A stretch of DNA of 41,844 nt from the NCBI GenBank assembly GCA_017381365.1, contig JAFOCI010000088.1, forward strand, positions 1 to 41,844, written 5' to 3'. A model generated the notes under the pieces. The model saw only the letters and a program-made list of their open reading frames with translations, was not told the origin of the DNA and did no database searches. The DNA comes from Treponema sp. (lineage in GTDB: Bacteria > Spirochaetota > Spirochaetia > Treponematales > Treponemataceae). Numbering within the stretch: position 1 is the first letter of the stretch; the number at the start of each line of letters is the position of its first letter. Shown piece after piece: positions 1 through 7,893 of the stretch. Made by a program: the position numbers and the translations under genes.

Positions 1-24
1 AATACAACCCCTGAAAACGAGCGA

Positions 25-54
25 GTCAAGGCCTTGAGCGAAGCGTGCCTTGAC
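25..54. repeat. GC-rich hairpin (island 1)
   Basis: GTCAAGGC at 25-32 pairs perfectly with GCCTTGAC at 47-54. The loop contains AGCGAAGCG, whose core GCGAAGC is a known very stable DNA mini-hairpin with a GAA triloop. It resembles other GC-rich intergenic islands of this window (7806-7890, 13155-13245, 39722-39810). No gene is visible in 1-153. Confidence 0.5.
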
Positions 55-69
55 CGGTCGTATTGAACT

Positions 70-140
70 GCTGTTCCTCATTACATTACGGAACAGCGTA
101 AAAAGTCAATCGATTGTTGAAACAATCTTCTTGACTTTTT
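70..140 (+). promoter_or_regulatory. Two stacked hairpins directly before the SD of the next gene
   Basis: Hairpin one pairs GCTGTTCC (70-77) with GGAACAGC (90-97). Hairpin two pairs AAAAAGTCAA (100-109) with TTGACTTTTT (131-140) and has an inner GATTGTT/AACAATC stem. The second ends in a T-run and is followed within three bases by the GGGAGG ribosome binding site at about 143-148. It may be the terminator of a gene left of the window, or an attenuator of the 154-540 gene; the sequence alone does not decide. Confidence 0.5.
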
Positions 141-153
141 ATGGGAGGAAATA

Positions 154-540
154 ATGAAGAAATTATTAGTTGGTGTACTTATGCTTGGATTGGGAATCCT
201 TGCATTTGCAGATGTTTCTGTAAAAAAACGTGGTGATGGAAAATTTGACATTCACTGGAGTTATCCAAATCCAAGAGCGCAGGAAGTTTACCTTGCCGGA
301 GATTTTACAAACTGGGGCGAAGGAAAGCAGCTGATGGATCGTGATGAAAACGGCGGCTGGTATTTTGATATGGTTGTTCCTTCTGGAACTGTTTTCAAAT
401 ATAAGTTTGTTGTTGATGGTGAATGGCTAACAGATGTAAACGGTCCTGAATTTACAGGTGACGGTCTTGGTGGCAAAAATACTGTTATTAATGTAAATAA
501 ACTTACAAGACCTGCAAAGAAGAAGAAGGCAAAGAAATAA
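154..540 (+). CDS. Small exported glycogen-binding-domain (CBM48/AMPK1-like) protein
   Basis: A 128-residue protein. Residues 1-19 form a signal peptide (MKK, hydrophobic core, ending LAFA). The rest is one carbohydrate-binding module of the E-set family used by AMPK beta subunits and glycogen-branching enzymes: residues about 30-55 carry YLAGDFTNW, followed by GGWYFDMVVPSGTVFKYKFVVDGEW and a D-N-G turn. The tail is lysine-rich (KKKKAKK). There is no catalytic domain, so the likely role is binding alpha-glucan in the periplasm or at the cell surface; that role is inferred. The start is fixed by GGGAGG just upstream. Alpha-glucan enzymes lie elsewhere in the window (18.5-28.3 kb) but are not adjacent. 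Confidence 0.8.
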   Translation: MKKLLVGVLMLGLGILAFADVSVKKRGDGKFDIHWSYPNPRAQEVYLAGDFTNWGEGKQLMDRDENGGWYFDMVVPSGTVFKYKFVVDGEWLTDVNGPEFTGDGLGGKNTVINVNKLTRPAKKKKAKK

Positions 541-550
541 GCATAAAAAG

Positions 551-715
551 GGGCTGGCTAATAAGTTTGTAATGCTGTGGCTGAACTTGTCTGAACCACC
601 ACATTTATTGTGATGGTCATTTCGACAGGTGGTTCCTGAGCCCTTCGACAGGCTCAGGAACCACCTGTCGAAGGGCTCAATGACCACTGCAATTTATACT
701 TTTGGACAGCCCTTT
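551..715. repeat. Dispersed nested palindrome, copy A (long form)
   Basis: The outer ends are GGGGCTGGC... and ...TTTGGACAGCCC (inverted). Inside is a hairpin around GTGGCTGAAC/CTGAACCACC, and at the centre a near-perfect palindrome of GGTTCCTGAGCC and its complement with a TTCGACAGG motif. The same family occurs at 9718-9806, 11155-11273, 12491-12544 (partial), 30055-30143 and 41667-41830. Only copies A and 41667-41830 contain the central GAGCC palindrome. No coding capacity. The right end stops about two bases before the stop codon of the next gene. Confidence 0.8.
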
Positions 716-716
716 T

Positions 717-1316
717 TTACAATATTTTTTCTGTTTTCGGAAAGTTTGCGTATGCAGCAATTTTCCAGCTATTGTCTTCGTTCTGTTCTTTTACAAAAAG
801 TATCGGTCTGTAAGAGCCAGATTTTTTTTCTAAAGAGCGAACTGTTGAAGTAATGTTTGTGTATGCTGAATTTACTCTAAGCGGTTCGTATGTATTGCTT
901 ATTCCAAGTGTAAAGCCTGAAATTTTTGAGCCAGGTGCGTAAGGTCCTGTTTTTGACATGAAGAGTTCAAAGCGTAATGAGCCGCTTTTTCCGCCAGATT
1001 TGTTTTGCAGACTTCCTATTTTTATTGTGACCCTATCTGATTTAGCGCTATAGCTGTATTCTGCATTTTGTATTATTAATTTTGAAGGCGAGCCGGACTT
1101 TACACCAGTTTCTTTTTTTTCAAAAGAAACTGTTGATGCATTATCAATATCAATTTCAGATTCTGTGCTGTCTAAAGAATTTCTATCTTTTACACCTATT
1201 TTATGCCAGGTTGCAGTTCTGCACTTATCGCTGCAGAAGGTGTACATATTGTCTCCGATTTGACCGAGAACTTTCGAAGTAAATAAAATTTTGCCACAGT
1301 TATAACAAGTTTTCAT
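717..1316 (-). CDS. Hypothetical protein with N-terminal zinc-ribbon-like motif
   Basis: A 199-residue protein I do not recognise. Residues 1-34 carry CYNCGK and, about 24 residues later, FCSDKC, a four-cysteine pattern like a small treble-clef or zinc ribbon. Residues about 40-80 are polar and serine-rich. The C-terminal part (about 80-195) reads as beta-strands, with YSYSAKSDRVTIKIGSLQNKSGG and SGSLRFELFM, suggesting a beta-sandwich. There is no signal peptide and no clear Shine-Dalgarno. A TATACT box, preceded by TG at -15 (extended -10), lies exactly 6 nt before the ATG, suggesting a leaderless transcript. Divergent from the RlpA-like gene. Confidence 0.65.
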   Translation of the reverse strand: MKTCYNCGKILFTSKVLGQIGDNMYTFCSDKCRTATWHKIGVKDRNSLDSTESEIDIDNASTVSFEKKETGVKSGSPSKLIIQNAEYSYSAKSDRVTIKIGSLQNKSGGKSGSLRFELFMSKTGPYAPGSKISGFTLGISNTYEPLRVNSAYTNITSTVRSLEKKSGSYRPILFVKEQNEDNSWKIAAYANFPKTEKIL

Positions 1317-1322
1317 ACTAAA

Positions 1323-1331
1323 AGTATATCA
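1323..1331 (-). promoter_or_regulatory. Extended -10 promoter 6 nt from ATG (leaderless type)
   Basis: Read on the minus strand this is TGATATACT, six bases before the ATG at 1316. It belongs to a recurrent pattern in the window (3604, 4665, 16070, 22592, 32108, 39661). Confidence 0.5.
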
Positions 1332-1398
1332 TAAGAAATCTATTTATAGAGAAAAATCACATCTAATTTGAGCAAATAAATTCGCCGAAAATCATTTT

Positions 1399-2097
1399 AT
1401 GAAGAAATTATTGAACGTAAGATTTTTTGTAATTTTCTCTTTCATTTTTGGCTTTATGTTATCGCAACAGCAAAGAATTTTTGCAGAGCAGCTTTATAGG
1501 GCAGAAGCAGTTGCTTCATATTATGCTGAAAAATATCATGGGCGCAAAACTGCAAATGGGGAAATTTTTAATATGAATGCAATGACCTGTGCGCATAAAA
1601 CCTTGCCGTTTAATACTGTGCTTAGGGTGACTAATCTTGCAAATGGTAAAAATGTTCAGGTACGCGTTAATGACAGGGGTCCTTTTGTAAACGGCAGGGA
1701 AATTGACCTTTCAAAAGGGGCTGCGATTAAGCTTGATATGATGACTTCTGGAACTGCGAGAGTGAAAATTGAAATAGTTAAAGAAGGAAATGGCTCTAGA
1801 GTCAGCAGTAATTCTTCTGGGACAGGAAAAAAGAAGTCTGCAAAAATTAATAATGCCGGTTCAGCTTCACATTCAAAGATGATTTATGAAATTCAGCTTG
1901 GTGCTTTTGGCGATAAGGATAATGCAGTTGCTTATGCAAAAAAAGCATCTTCTGCTGGTTTTAAAGATTTATATATTGTAAAAGCCGGAAAAATTAATCG
2001 GGTTGTAATCAAAAATGTACCGGGTGATGAGGTGGATAGCCTGGTTGTAAAGCTTAATAAAAACGGATTTGTGAATACTCTTGTTAAAAAACAGTAG
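1399..2097 (+). CDS. rlpA: RlpA-like double-psi beta-barrel protein with SPOR domain
   Basis: A 232-residue protein. Residues 1-30 form a signal peptide or membrane anchor ending near IFAEQ. Residues about 36-115 are the RlpA DPBB domain: ASYYAEKYHGRKTANGE, CAHKTLPFNT, VRVNDRGPF and REIDLSKGAA are hallmarks, including the conserved catalytic-type H and D. A Ser/Gly/Lys-rich linker follows (135-158). The C-terminal 70 residues fit a SPOR domain (YEIQLGAFGDKDNAVAYAKKA), which binds denuded septal glycan. RlpA proteins are septal lytic transglycosylases or peptidoglycan-binding proteins; whether this one is enzymatic is not shown. No good SD is seen. Confidence 0.88.
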   Translation: MKKLLNVRFFVIFSFIFGFMLSQQQRIFAEQLYRAEAVASYYAEKYHGRKTANGEIFNMNAMTCAHKTLPFNTVLRVTNLANGKNVQVRVNDRGPFVNGREIDLSKGAAIKLDMMTSGTARVKIEIVKEGNGSRVSSNSSGTGKKKSAKINNAGSASHSKMIYEIQLGAFGDKDNAVAYAKKASSAGFKDLYIVKAGKINRVVIKNVPGDEVDSLVVKLNKNGFVNTLVKKQ

Positions 2098-2142
2098 GGT
2101 TGCTTTGTCCATAACTGTCTTATGGGTAAAACAACCCTACTG
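2092..2142. terminator. Long hairpin between convergent genes
   Basis: CAGTAGGGTTG (2092-2102) pairs perfectly with CAACCCTACTG (2132-2142), and the inside also pairs (TTT/AAA, CATA/TATG). It overlaps the rlpA stop codon and lies 8 bp from the end of the convergent decarboxylase gene. It lacks a strong T-run, so termination is inferred from position and stability. Confidence 0.55.
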
Positions 2143-2149
2143 TGGTCAT

Positions 2150-3604
2150 TTATTTTACATCTTCTGCAAGCTTTTCAATTGTATTTACAAGCTTATCAAG
2201 CTTTTCGTGGGTCATAAGTGGATTCAGAAGTGTGAATTTAAGGCAAACGTGACCGTCTGCAACTGTCTGTCCGATTACGATTCCGTGTTTGTGAAGCAGT
2301 GTCCTTCGCACCTTTTTATTTATTTCGTCTGATTCAGAATCATTTTCCGATTTATAGCGGAAAACAACACTGGAAATTTCTGGCTCTGTAACAACCTGGA
2401 ACTTTTCATTTTCTTTGATTATCGAGTAAAGGTACTGTGCGTTATCCATGCTGGATGTGATAATTTCGCTCCAGCCATCTTTTCCCCTTTCCTGAAAACT
2501 CATCCACACTTTTAATGCGTCAAAGCGGCGGGTTGTCTGCAAGGATTTGTCTACAAGGTTTGTGTAGCCGTCCTCTTCGTCCTCTTCTCTGTTAAGATAA
2601 TCTGCATGGATTGTAAGGGCATCAAAATCTTTTGCTTCTTTTATAAGCACGGCAGAACAGCTGATTGGCAAAAGGAACATTTTATGGAAATCAACAGTAA
2701 TGGAATCGCACTTATTCAAATTTGCAACCTTTTCTGCGTATTTTGTGCTTAAAATTACACCGCTGCCATAAGCTGCATCTGCATGAAGCCACATATTATA
2801 TTTTTTGCAAAGCTTAGCCATCTGATTTACCGGGTCAATTGAACCAAAATCAGTTGTTCCGATTGTGGCTACGGCAAGGAACGGAATATTTCCGGCTTTT
2901 ACGTCTTCTTCTACAAGTTTTTCCAGAGCAGCAAAATCCATCTGCTTTTTACTGTTTACAGGAACTTTTACAACTGATTCATAGCCAAGTCCAAGAATGT
3001 GAGCTGATTTTTCCATTGAAAAATGGCTGATTTCTGAAGTATACATTCGCAGCTTTCTGAAATTTTCAGGAAGTCCGTGTTTTTTTACGTCATATTTAAG
3101 AATGCTGGAAATAAACCAGTCTCTTGCAAGAATGATTGCTGTCTGGTTTGACTGGCTTCCGCCGCTTGTGAAAACTCCGTCTGCTTTTGCGTTATAACCG
3201 TAGAGTGTGCAAAGATGGTTGATGACTTCAACTTCAATTTCTGTTGCAACAGGAGCCTGATCCCAGCTGTCCATTGACTGATTGAAAGTAGAAATGATTA
3301 ATTCGCAGGCAATACTTTCTAATGTTGCGGGGCTGTGAAGATGAGGCATGTAATCAGTTGAAGATGTTCTTAAAAGATTTGGAAGAATTTTCTTTTTTGT
3401 AAGCTTAAGGACTTTTTTCCAGCCAAAACCTGTTTCTGGCAGAATGGAATCTTGATGGACTATCTGTTTTAATTCCTGTGGAGTTGGGCCGGAATATGCA
3501 GTGCTGTCATTAAAAGCTTCTGTAATTGCTTTTGCAGTCTGTTTAATGATTTTTTTGAATTCTTTTTTTGAAGATTCGTCTTCTGTAAGGAAAATGTTTT
3601 TCAT
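2150..3604 (-). CDS. ddc: PLP-dependent group II decarboxylase, L-2,4-diaminobutyrate decarboxylase type
   Basis: A 484-residue enzyme of the aromatic-amino-acid/glutamate decarboxylase fold. Visible motifs are GVFTSGGSQSN (about 143-153, phosphate cup), WLHADAAYG (272-280, the Asp that contacts the pyridine nitrogen) and VDFHKMFLLPISCSAVL with the PLP lysine K308. The HK-x-F-x-PISC form is characteristic of diaminobutyrate decarboxylases (Ddc), which turn L-2,4-diaminobutyrate into 1,3-diaminopropane. The partner aminotransferase that makes diaminobutyrate is encoded at 7894-9243 on the same strand, separated by two plus-strand genes. Substrate is inferred; other group II decarboxylases remain possible. 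The ATG has no SD and a TATAAT box 6 nt upstream. Confidence 0.82.
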   Translation of the reverse strand: MKNIFLTEDESSKKEFKKIIKQTAKAITEAFNDSTAYSGPTPQELKQIVHQDSILPETGFGWKKVLKLTKKKILPNLLRTSSTDYMPHLHSPATLESIACELIISTFNQSMDSWDQAPVATEIEVEVINHLCTLYGYNAKADGVFTSGGSQSNQTAIILARDWFISSILKYDVKKHGLPENFRKLRMYTSEISHFSMEKSAHILGLGYESVVKVPVNSKKQMDFAALEKLVEEDVKAGNIPFLAVATIGTTDFGSIDPVNQMAKLCKKYNMWLHADAAYGSGVILSTKYAEKVANLNKCDSITVDFHKMFLLPISCSAVLIKEAKDFDALTIHADYLNREEDEEDGYTNLVDKSLQTTRRFDALKVWMSFQERGKDGWSEIITSSMDNAQYLYSIIKENEKFQVVTEPEISSVVFRYKSENDSESDEINKKVRRTLLHKHGIVIGQTVADGHVCLKFTLLNPLMTHEKLDKLVNTIEKLAEDVK

Positions 3605-3610
3605 AATAGA

Positions 3611-3619
3611 ATTATAGCA
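3611..3619 (-). promoter_or_regulatory. Extended -10 promoter 6 nt from the ddc ATG (leaderless type)
   Basis: The minus strand reads TGCTATAAT, then six bases, then ATG. A plus-strand TATAAT at 3629-3634 lies back to back with it and could serve the SPFH gene through a roughly 95-nt leader. Confidence 0.55.
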
Positions 3620-3737
3620 GATTTGTGATATAATTATGAGAGGGTAGCAACCTTGAATTTATTGAAATTCGATTTTTTTTATTGATTATGAAATTGATTT
3701 AAAATTCAATCTGAAAAATAACGGAAAAGAGGTTTTT

Positions 3738-4622
3738 ATGATTTGGTTAATTAGTTCCATTTGTGTAGTTTTGCTTGCTGTAATTGTTGCAAATATTCGT
3801 ATTGTTGCACAGTCAAAAGCATTTGTAATTGAACGGCTTGGAAAATATTGTGCAACCTGGCAGGTTGGAATTCATATAAAGATTCCTCTGATTGACCGTA
3901 TTGCCAACAGAATGTCGCTTAAGGAAAAAGTTCTGGATTTTCCTCCACAGCCAGTTATTACTCGCGATAACGTTACAATGTCCATTGATACAGTAGTGTA
4001 TTGTCAGATTACAGAACCTAAGCTCTATACATATGGCGTTGAAAATCCAATGAATGCCCTGGAAAATCTGACGGCAACAACTCTGCGTAACATTATTGGT
4101 GAGCTTGAGCTTGACGAAACTCTTACAAGCCGTGACGTAATCAATTCTAAAATGCGTTCGATTCTAGATGAAGCAACTGATCCCTGGGGAATAAAAGTTA
4201 CCCGCGTTGAAGTAAAAAATATTGAGCCGCCACAGGCAATTCAGGAAGCAATGGAAAAGCAGATGCGGGCAGAACGAGAACGCCGCGAGCAGATTCTTAT
4301 TGCTGAAGGTCATAAGCAGGCTGCTATTCTTGAAGCAGAAGGAAAAAAACAGGCTCTTATTCTTGAATCAGAAGCTCAGAAAGAGGCTGCTATTCAAAAG
4401 GCAAAAGGTGAGGCTGAAGCAATCCGCGAAGTTCAGCAGGCAACTGCACAGGGCTTAAAAATGATAAAAGAAGTTTCAGCTGACGATTCTGTAATTCGTC
4501 TGCGTGCGCTGGAAGCCTTTGAAAAAGTTGCAGACGGACAGGCAACAAAAATAATCATTCCAAGTGATATTCAGTCGGCTGCAGGTCTTGTTACAAGCTT
4601 ACAGGAGTTAACTCATAAATAA
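3738..4622 (+). CDS. qmcA: SPFH/band 7 membrane protein (stomatin/QmcA type)
   Basis: A 294-residue protein with one N-terminal membrane segment (residues 2-22) followed by a band 7/PHB domain. Signatures include VIERLGKY, GIHIKIPLIDRI, DFPPQPVITRDNVTMSIDTVVYCQI, LRNIIGELELDETLTSR and WGIKVTRVEVKNIEPP. Residues about 180-240 are a long coiled coil of Glu/Ala/Lys heptads (RERREQILIAEGHKQAAILEAEG). The length matches the family. Such proteins oligomerise in membrane microdomains and often scaffold proteases. The usual NfeD partner is not adjacent. The start is supported by AGAGG at about 3728-3732. The gene symbol is by family resemblance only. Confidence 0.88.
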   Translation: MIWLISSICVVLLAVIVANIRIVAQSKAFVIERLGKYCATWQVGIHIKIPLIDRIANRMSLKEKVLDFPPQPVITRDNVTMSIDTVVYCQITEPKLYTYGVENPMNALENLTATTLRNIIGELELDETLTSRDVINSKMRSILDEATDPWGIKVTRVEVKNIEPPQAIQEAMEKQMRAERERREQILIAEGHKQAAILEAEGKKQALILESEAQKEAAIQKAKGEAEAIREVQQATAQGLKMIKEVSADDSVIRLRALEAFEKVADGQATKIIIPSDIQSAAGLVTSLQELTHK

Positions 4623-4664
4623 TTCTTTAAAAAAAAGAAAAATGAATTATAATATAGTAAAAGT

Positions 4665-7600
4665 ATGTTGGAAAAGCAGTGGCAAATAATTCATAAATTT
4701 ATATTCTCTTGCAAATCAAATATTTGTTTTTTAAGAGTTCCAGACGGTTTGTTAACCAAAGAGTTGAAAAATGATTTTTGTGTGATTGATGCTGCTAAGG
4801 ATTTTTCACCATACAAGCCTTTTTTAGGAATACTTGAATCTTTGAAAGCAAATTTTGCAGATGATAAAAGCGATTTGACGGAACTTTCTTATTCTGTTCA
4901 AAGGAATTCATTTATTTCCTATTTTTTAACAGGTTTTGCCGATGAGCGTTACGATATTCCTCTTGCAAATGAATTATTGTACGAGCAGAATCGTTTTATT
5001 AAGACAATTATCTGTCTGCTGGAAAAATATTCTTATAAAAATTATCTGATTCTGAATGCCCAGTGTCTTTCTTCTGAGTCGGTTGCAGTTATAAGGGCAT
5101 TGGAAAAGTCGGAAGTAAAAGGAAAATTTGCTTTCTGCTATTCTGCTTTTAAAAATGACATGGAACCAAGTGCAGCTTTTAATCTTTTGGATGAATACAG
5201 TTCAAAGCCAAATTATCTTTACCTGGTTTCTGATATTCTTACAATCGCAAAAGACAGGACGCAGTACAAGATAATCCTGGATATGCCGGAAGAAATCCAG
5301 TTTGGAATGATTTACAAAACTTTGCGAAACAACAGAATATTCATGTGTCTTAATCAGCTGAAAGAGGCAGCTCAGTGGGTTTCTGAAAATTTCATGAAAT
5401 TTGATTATAAAGATAATCAGAAACGAGAACTTTCTCTGGAACTTGCAAAATGTCTGTTTGACTGCAATCTTGTAGATGAGTCAATTCTTTATCTTAATGA
5501 CTTGATTGATGAACAGGATGAAGATGAGTTTACGTCTACGGCATATTATTATCTTGCCAGAGCTTTTTCTGCAAAAAAAGCTATTTCGCTCATCAATAAA
5601 TATTGCGCCCTTGCAAAAAAATGTTACGAAAAGGATGAAAATAATAAGTATCGTGCGTTGAATGCGATGCTGGATTTTTATTATTCAAAAACAACTAATT
5701 CCGAAGATATGGTTGCAAAGTACCAGGAAGCGTTACGGCTTTTGGAAATGCAGGGGTATACGAACAACTACATAAGCCTTTCTGTTTCTGTGCCATGGAA
5801 ATTAATGAACGATGTAAATGCAAGGGCTGCTATTGATGAAGGTATTGATAAATGTCTTAGCCTTGCAGATAAAATTGACAATCAGCATCTTGTTTCTACA
5901 GCGTGCCACTGGAAAGGAATTATTTGCTCTCATTATGGAGAAATCAATGAGGCTCTTGAATGGTACGATAAATGTAACGAAATCAGAACAAAAATCGGCG
6001 AGATTGGACCGCTTTTAAATATTCGCAACGGCTTGTGTTATGATTCAATGTGTAGAGCTGTTTACAAACGCGCTTATGACCTTGAAAATGGCATTGTCGA
6101 AAATCTTTACAATATCAGTGATTTTTCTACGGTAACAGATACTTTGAAAAATCTTAGTTACGCATTGTTTTATTCCCGTCATTTTTCTGAGGCTTACGAA
6201 GTTTTTAATCTGATTTCAAAGTTTCTTCAGATTTTCAATATGGACGATTTTTCAAATAACTCCTTTCTTCCGACAATCAATGATATGCTCATATTTAAAT
6301 CTATCATTGATTTTGATATGGGTGATTTCATTCATGCCCGCGTAAATCATGCAAATATCATGCAGAACGTGGAAACTGTTACTAAAGAAGATCTGCCTTT
6401 TATTTATCTGATAGAAGCTGTTTTGCATGCTGATGAAAAAGATCTTGTGTCTGCGGAAATTCTTTTTGAAAAATGTATAATCGCATTCAAGCAGATTAAA
6501 AGTAAAATGGCTCATAAAATTGTTTTTGCTTATTATGAGTTTGCGGTTTGTTTGCATCGAATGGGGTACACCAATGCTGCAGAAAAGTATATGCAGCTTG
6601 GTTTTAATGTAGCTGTAGAAAATGGATTTGAATATTTTACGAAAAAAAGCGACAGAGTTATTTCCGTTCAGCAGTATGTTGATGGAGTTGAACAGTTTGA
6701 ACCGTTAAAAATAGATTTGGCTCATCTTGGTGAAAAGGCAGAAAAAGAGCAGCTTTTAAATCTTCTTCACAAAAGAATTCATGATTATCAATTCATTAAT
6801 AAACTTAAGACAAGTTACATTGAAAATCTTAACATCAAAAAATATATGCAGACGGTTTTAATGGATATTGGAGAATATACGCTTGCAGATGAAATTTATT
6901 TTGGTGCTAAAGATGAAAATGGGTATAAAACTTATGAATTCTATTCTCATAGGGGAGAACAGACTTTTACAGAGGAAATCTGGGAAAAACTTTTTAAATC
7001 ATCAAAAAACAGCGAAATTGCACAGCTTGTTCACAAAGAAAAATTTAATTGTTTCTTTGGAAATATATCCTATGCTGATTACACTTTTGGTTTGATAATA
7101 ATACCATCTGATAAAAATCCGTTTACAGCAGATGTTGTGAATACAATAAATATTGCGCTTTCCAGCATTCAGTCCCAGGTTGTAATTTACAAGCAGGAAG
7201 AGCATCTGATGATTATGTCTTCAACAGATCAGCTTAGCCGGCTTAAAAACCGCCATGCTTTTCAGGAATGTATTTCTCTTGAAAGTGAGCGAATCCGCCG
7301 CTACCAGCAGCGCAAGGATACAGTAATTCAGATGGCGGTTGGATTTATTGATCTGGATAATTTTAAGTATTACAACGATACCTTTGGTCACAACGTTGGT
7401 GATCTTTTGATAAAAAGCTTTTCAAATCTGCTTAGGGATACCTGCCGGAAAATTGATTTTATTTCCCGGTATGGCGGTGATGAATTTGTAATAATTATGG
7501 TAGATACAAATGCCAGTGAAGGCGAGCGGGTTTACCAGCGTTTAAACGAAAAACTTGAAAGTCTGAATTTCTTTATCCCTCAGATAAAGGCTTTTCTGAA

Positions 7601-7790
7601 AGACGAAAATCTGGAAATCCCACGGGAAAAGTATCTTGGCTTCAGTATGGGAATAAGTACAAATCATGATGTTCCAGACTGTGACAATCTTGACCAGGTT
7701 GTGCAGTACGCGGATAAGGCTCTTTACTATTCAAAAGAGCATTGCAAAGGAAGTGTAACTGTCTGGGCTGATATAAAAGATAAGCTGTAG
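4665..7790 (+). CDS. Large TPR-repeat diguanylate cyclase (GGDEF)
   Basis: A 1041-residue cytoplasmic sensor. The C-terminal 190 residues form a GGDEF domain: FIDLDNFKYYNDTFGHNVGD, active site RYGGDEF with GGDEF at 937-941, and an intact RxxD inhibition site (RKID, 928-931) five residues before it. It should therefore make c-di-GMP with product feedback. Residues about 230-700 are helical and TPR-like (AYYYLARAFSA, GEINEALEWYDKC, AAEKYMQLGF). Residues about 730-870 could be a GAF-like module. The N-terminal 220 residues resemble the body of MalT-like STAND proteins but show no P-loop. No membrane segment or HAMP is visible, so the signal is probably cytosolic. A TATAGT box lies 6 nt before the ATG and there is no SD. 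Confidence 0.9.
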   Translation: MLEKQWQIIHKFIFSCKSNICFLRVPDGLLTKELKNDFCVIDAAKDFSPYKPFLGILESLKANFADDKSDLTELSYSVQRNSFISYFLTGFADERYDIPLANELLYEQNRFIKTIICLLEKYSYKNYLILNAQCLSSESVAVIRALEKSEVKGKFAFCYSAFKNDMEPSAAFNLLDEYSSKPNYLYLVSDILTIAKDRTQYKIILDMPEEIQFGMIYKTLRNNRIFMCLNQLKEAAQWVSENFMKFDYKDNQKRELSLELAKCLFDCNLVDESILYLNDLIDEQDEDEFTSTAYYYLARAFSAKKAISLINKYCALAKKCYEKDENNKYRALNAMLDFYYSKTTNSEDMVAKYQEALRLLEMQGYTNNYISLSVSVPWKLMNDVNARAAIDEGIDKCLSLADKIDNQHLVSTACHWKGIICSHYGEINEALEWYDKCNEIRTKIGEIGPLLNIRNGLCYDSMCRAVYKRAYDLENGIVENLYNISDFSTVTDTLKNLSYALFYSRHFSEAYEVFNLISKFLQIFNMDDFSNNSFLPTINDMLIFKSIIDFDMGDFIHARVNHANIMQNVETVTKEDLPFIYLIEAVLHADEKDLVSAEILFEKCIIAFKQIKSKMAHKIVFAYYEFAVCLHRMGYTNAAEKYMQLGFNVAVENGFEYFTKKSDRVISVQQYVDGVEQFEPLKIDLAHLGEKAEKEQLLNLLHKRIHDYQFINKLKTSYIENLNIKKYMQTVLMDIGEYTLADEIYFGAKDENGYKTYEFYSHRGEQTFTEEIWEKLFKSSKNSEIAQLVHKEKFNCFFGNISYADYTFGLIIIPSDKNPFTADVVNTINIALSSIQSQVVIYKQEEHLMIMSSTDQLSRLKNRHAFQECISLESERIRRYQQRKDTVIQMAVGFIDLDNFKYYNDTFGHNVGDLLIKSFSNLLRDTCRKIDFISRYGGDEFVIIMVDTNASEGERVYQRLNEKLESLNFFIPQIKAFLKDENLEIPREKYLGFSMGISTNHDVPDCDNLDQVVQYADKALYYSKEHCKGSVTVWADIKDKL

Positions 7791-7805
7791 TTTTTCTTTG
7801 ATTCG

Positions 7806-7890
7806 ATTGCGGGGGTTGGGGCGACCAGCCCCAGGAGAAAGGGTAGCCGGCAACGAAGTGCCGGCGCAGGGGAAGGCTTTCCCCTCCCAT
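7806..7890. repeat. GC-rich three-hairpin island between convergent genes (REP/BIME-like), terminator-like
   Basis: Hairpin 1 is TGGGG/CCCCA (7817-7833). The foot GTAG (7843-7846) overlaps hairpin 2, GCCGGC/GCCGGC (7846-7865), whose tip is AACGAAGT. Hairpin 3 is AGGGGAA-ggct-TTCCCCT (7868-7885), followed by a T-run. The same order, with different stem sequences but the same ggct loop in hairpin 3, occurs at 39722-39810. It probably terminates both flanking genes. Confidence 0.7.
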
Positions 7891-7893
7891 TTT

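Noticed and set aside
629-853. Open frame across the palindrome, 74 codons
   Set aside because: It is the translation of the repeat's palindrome and the antisense of the 717-1316 gene; no RBS and no protein-like composition.
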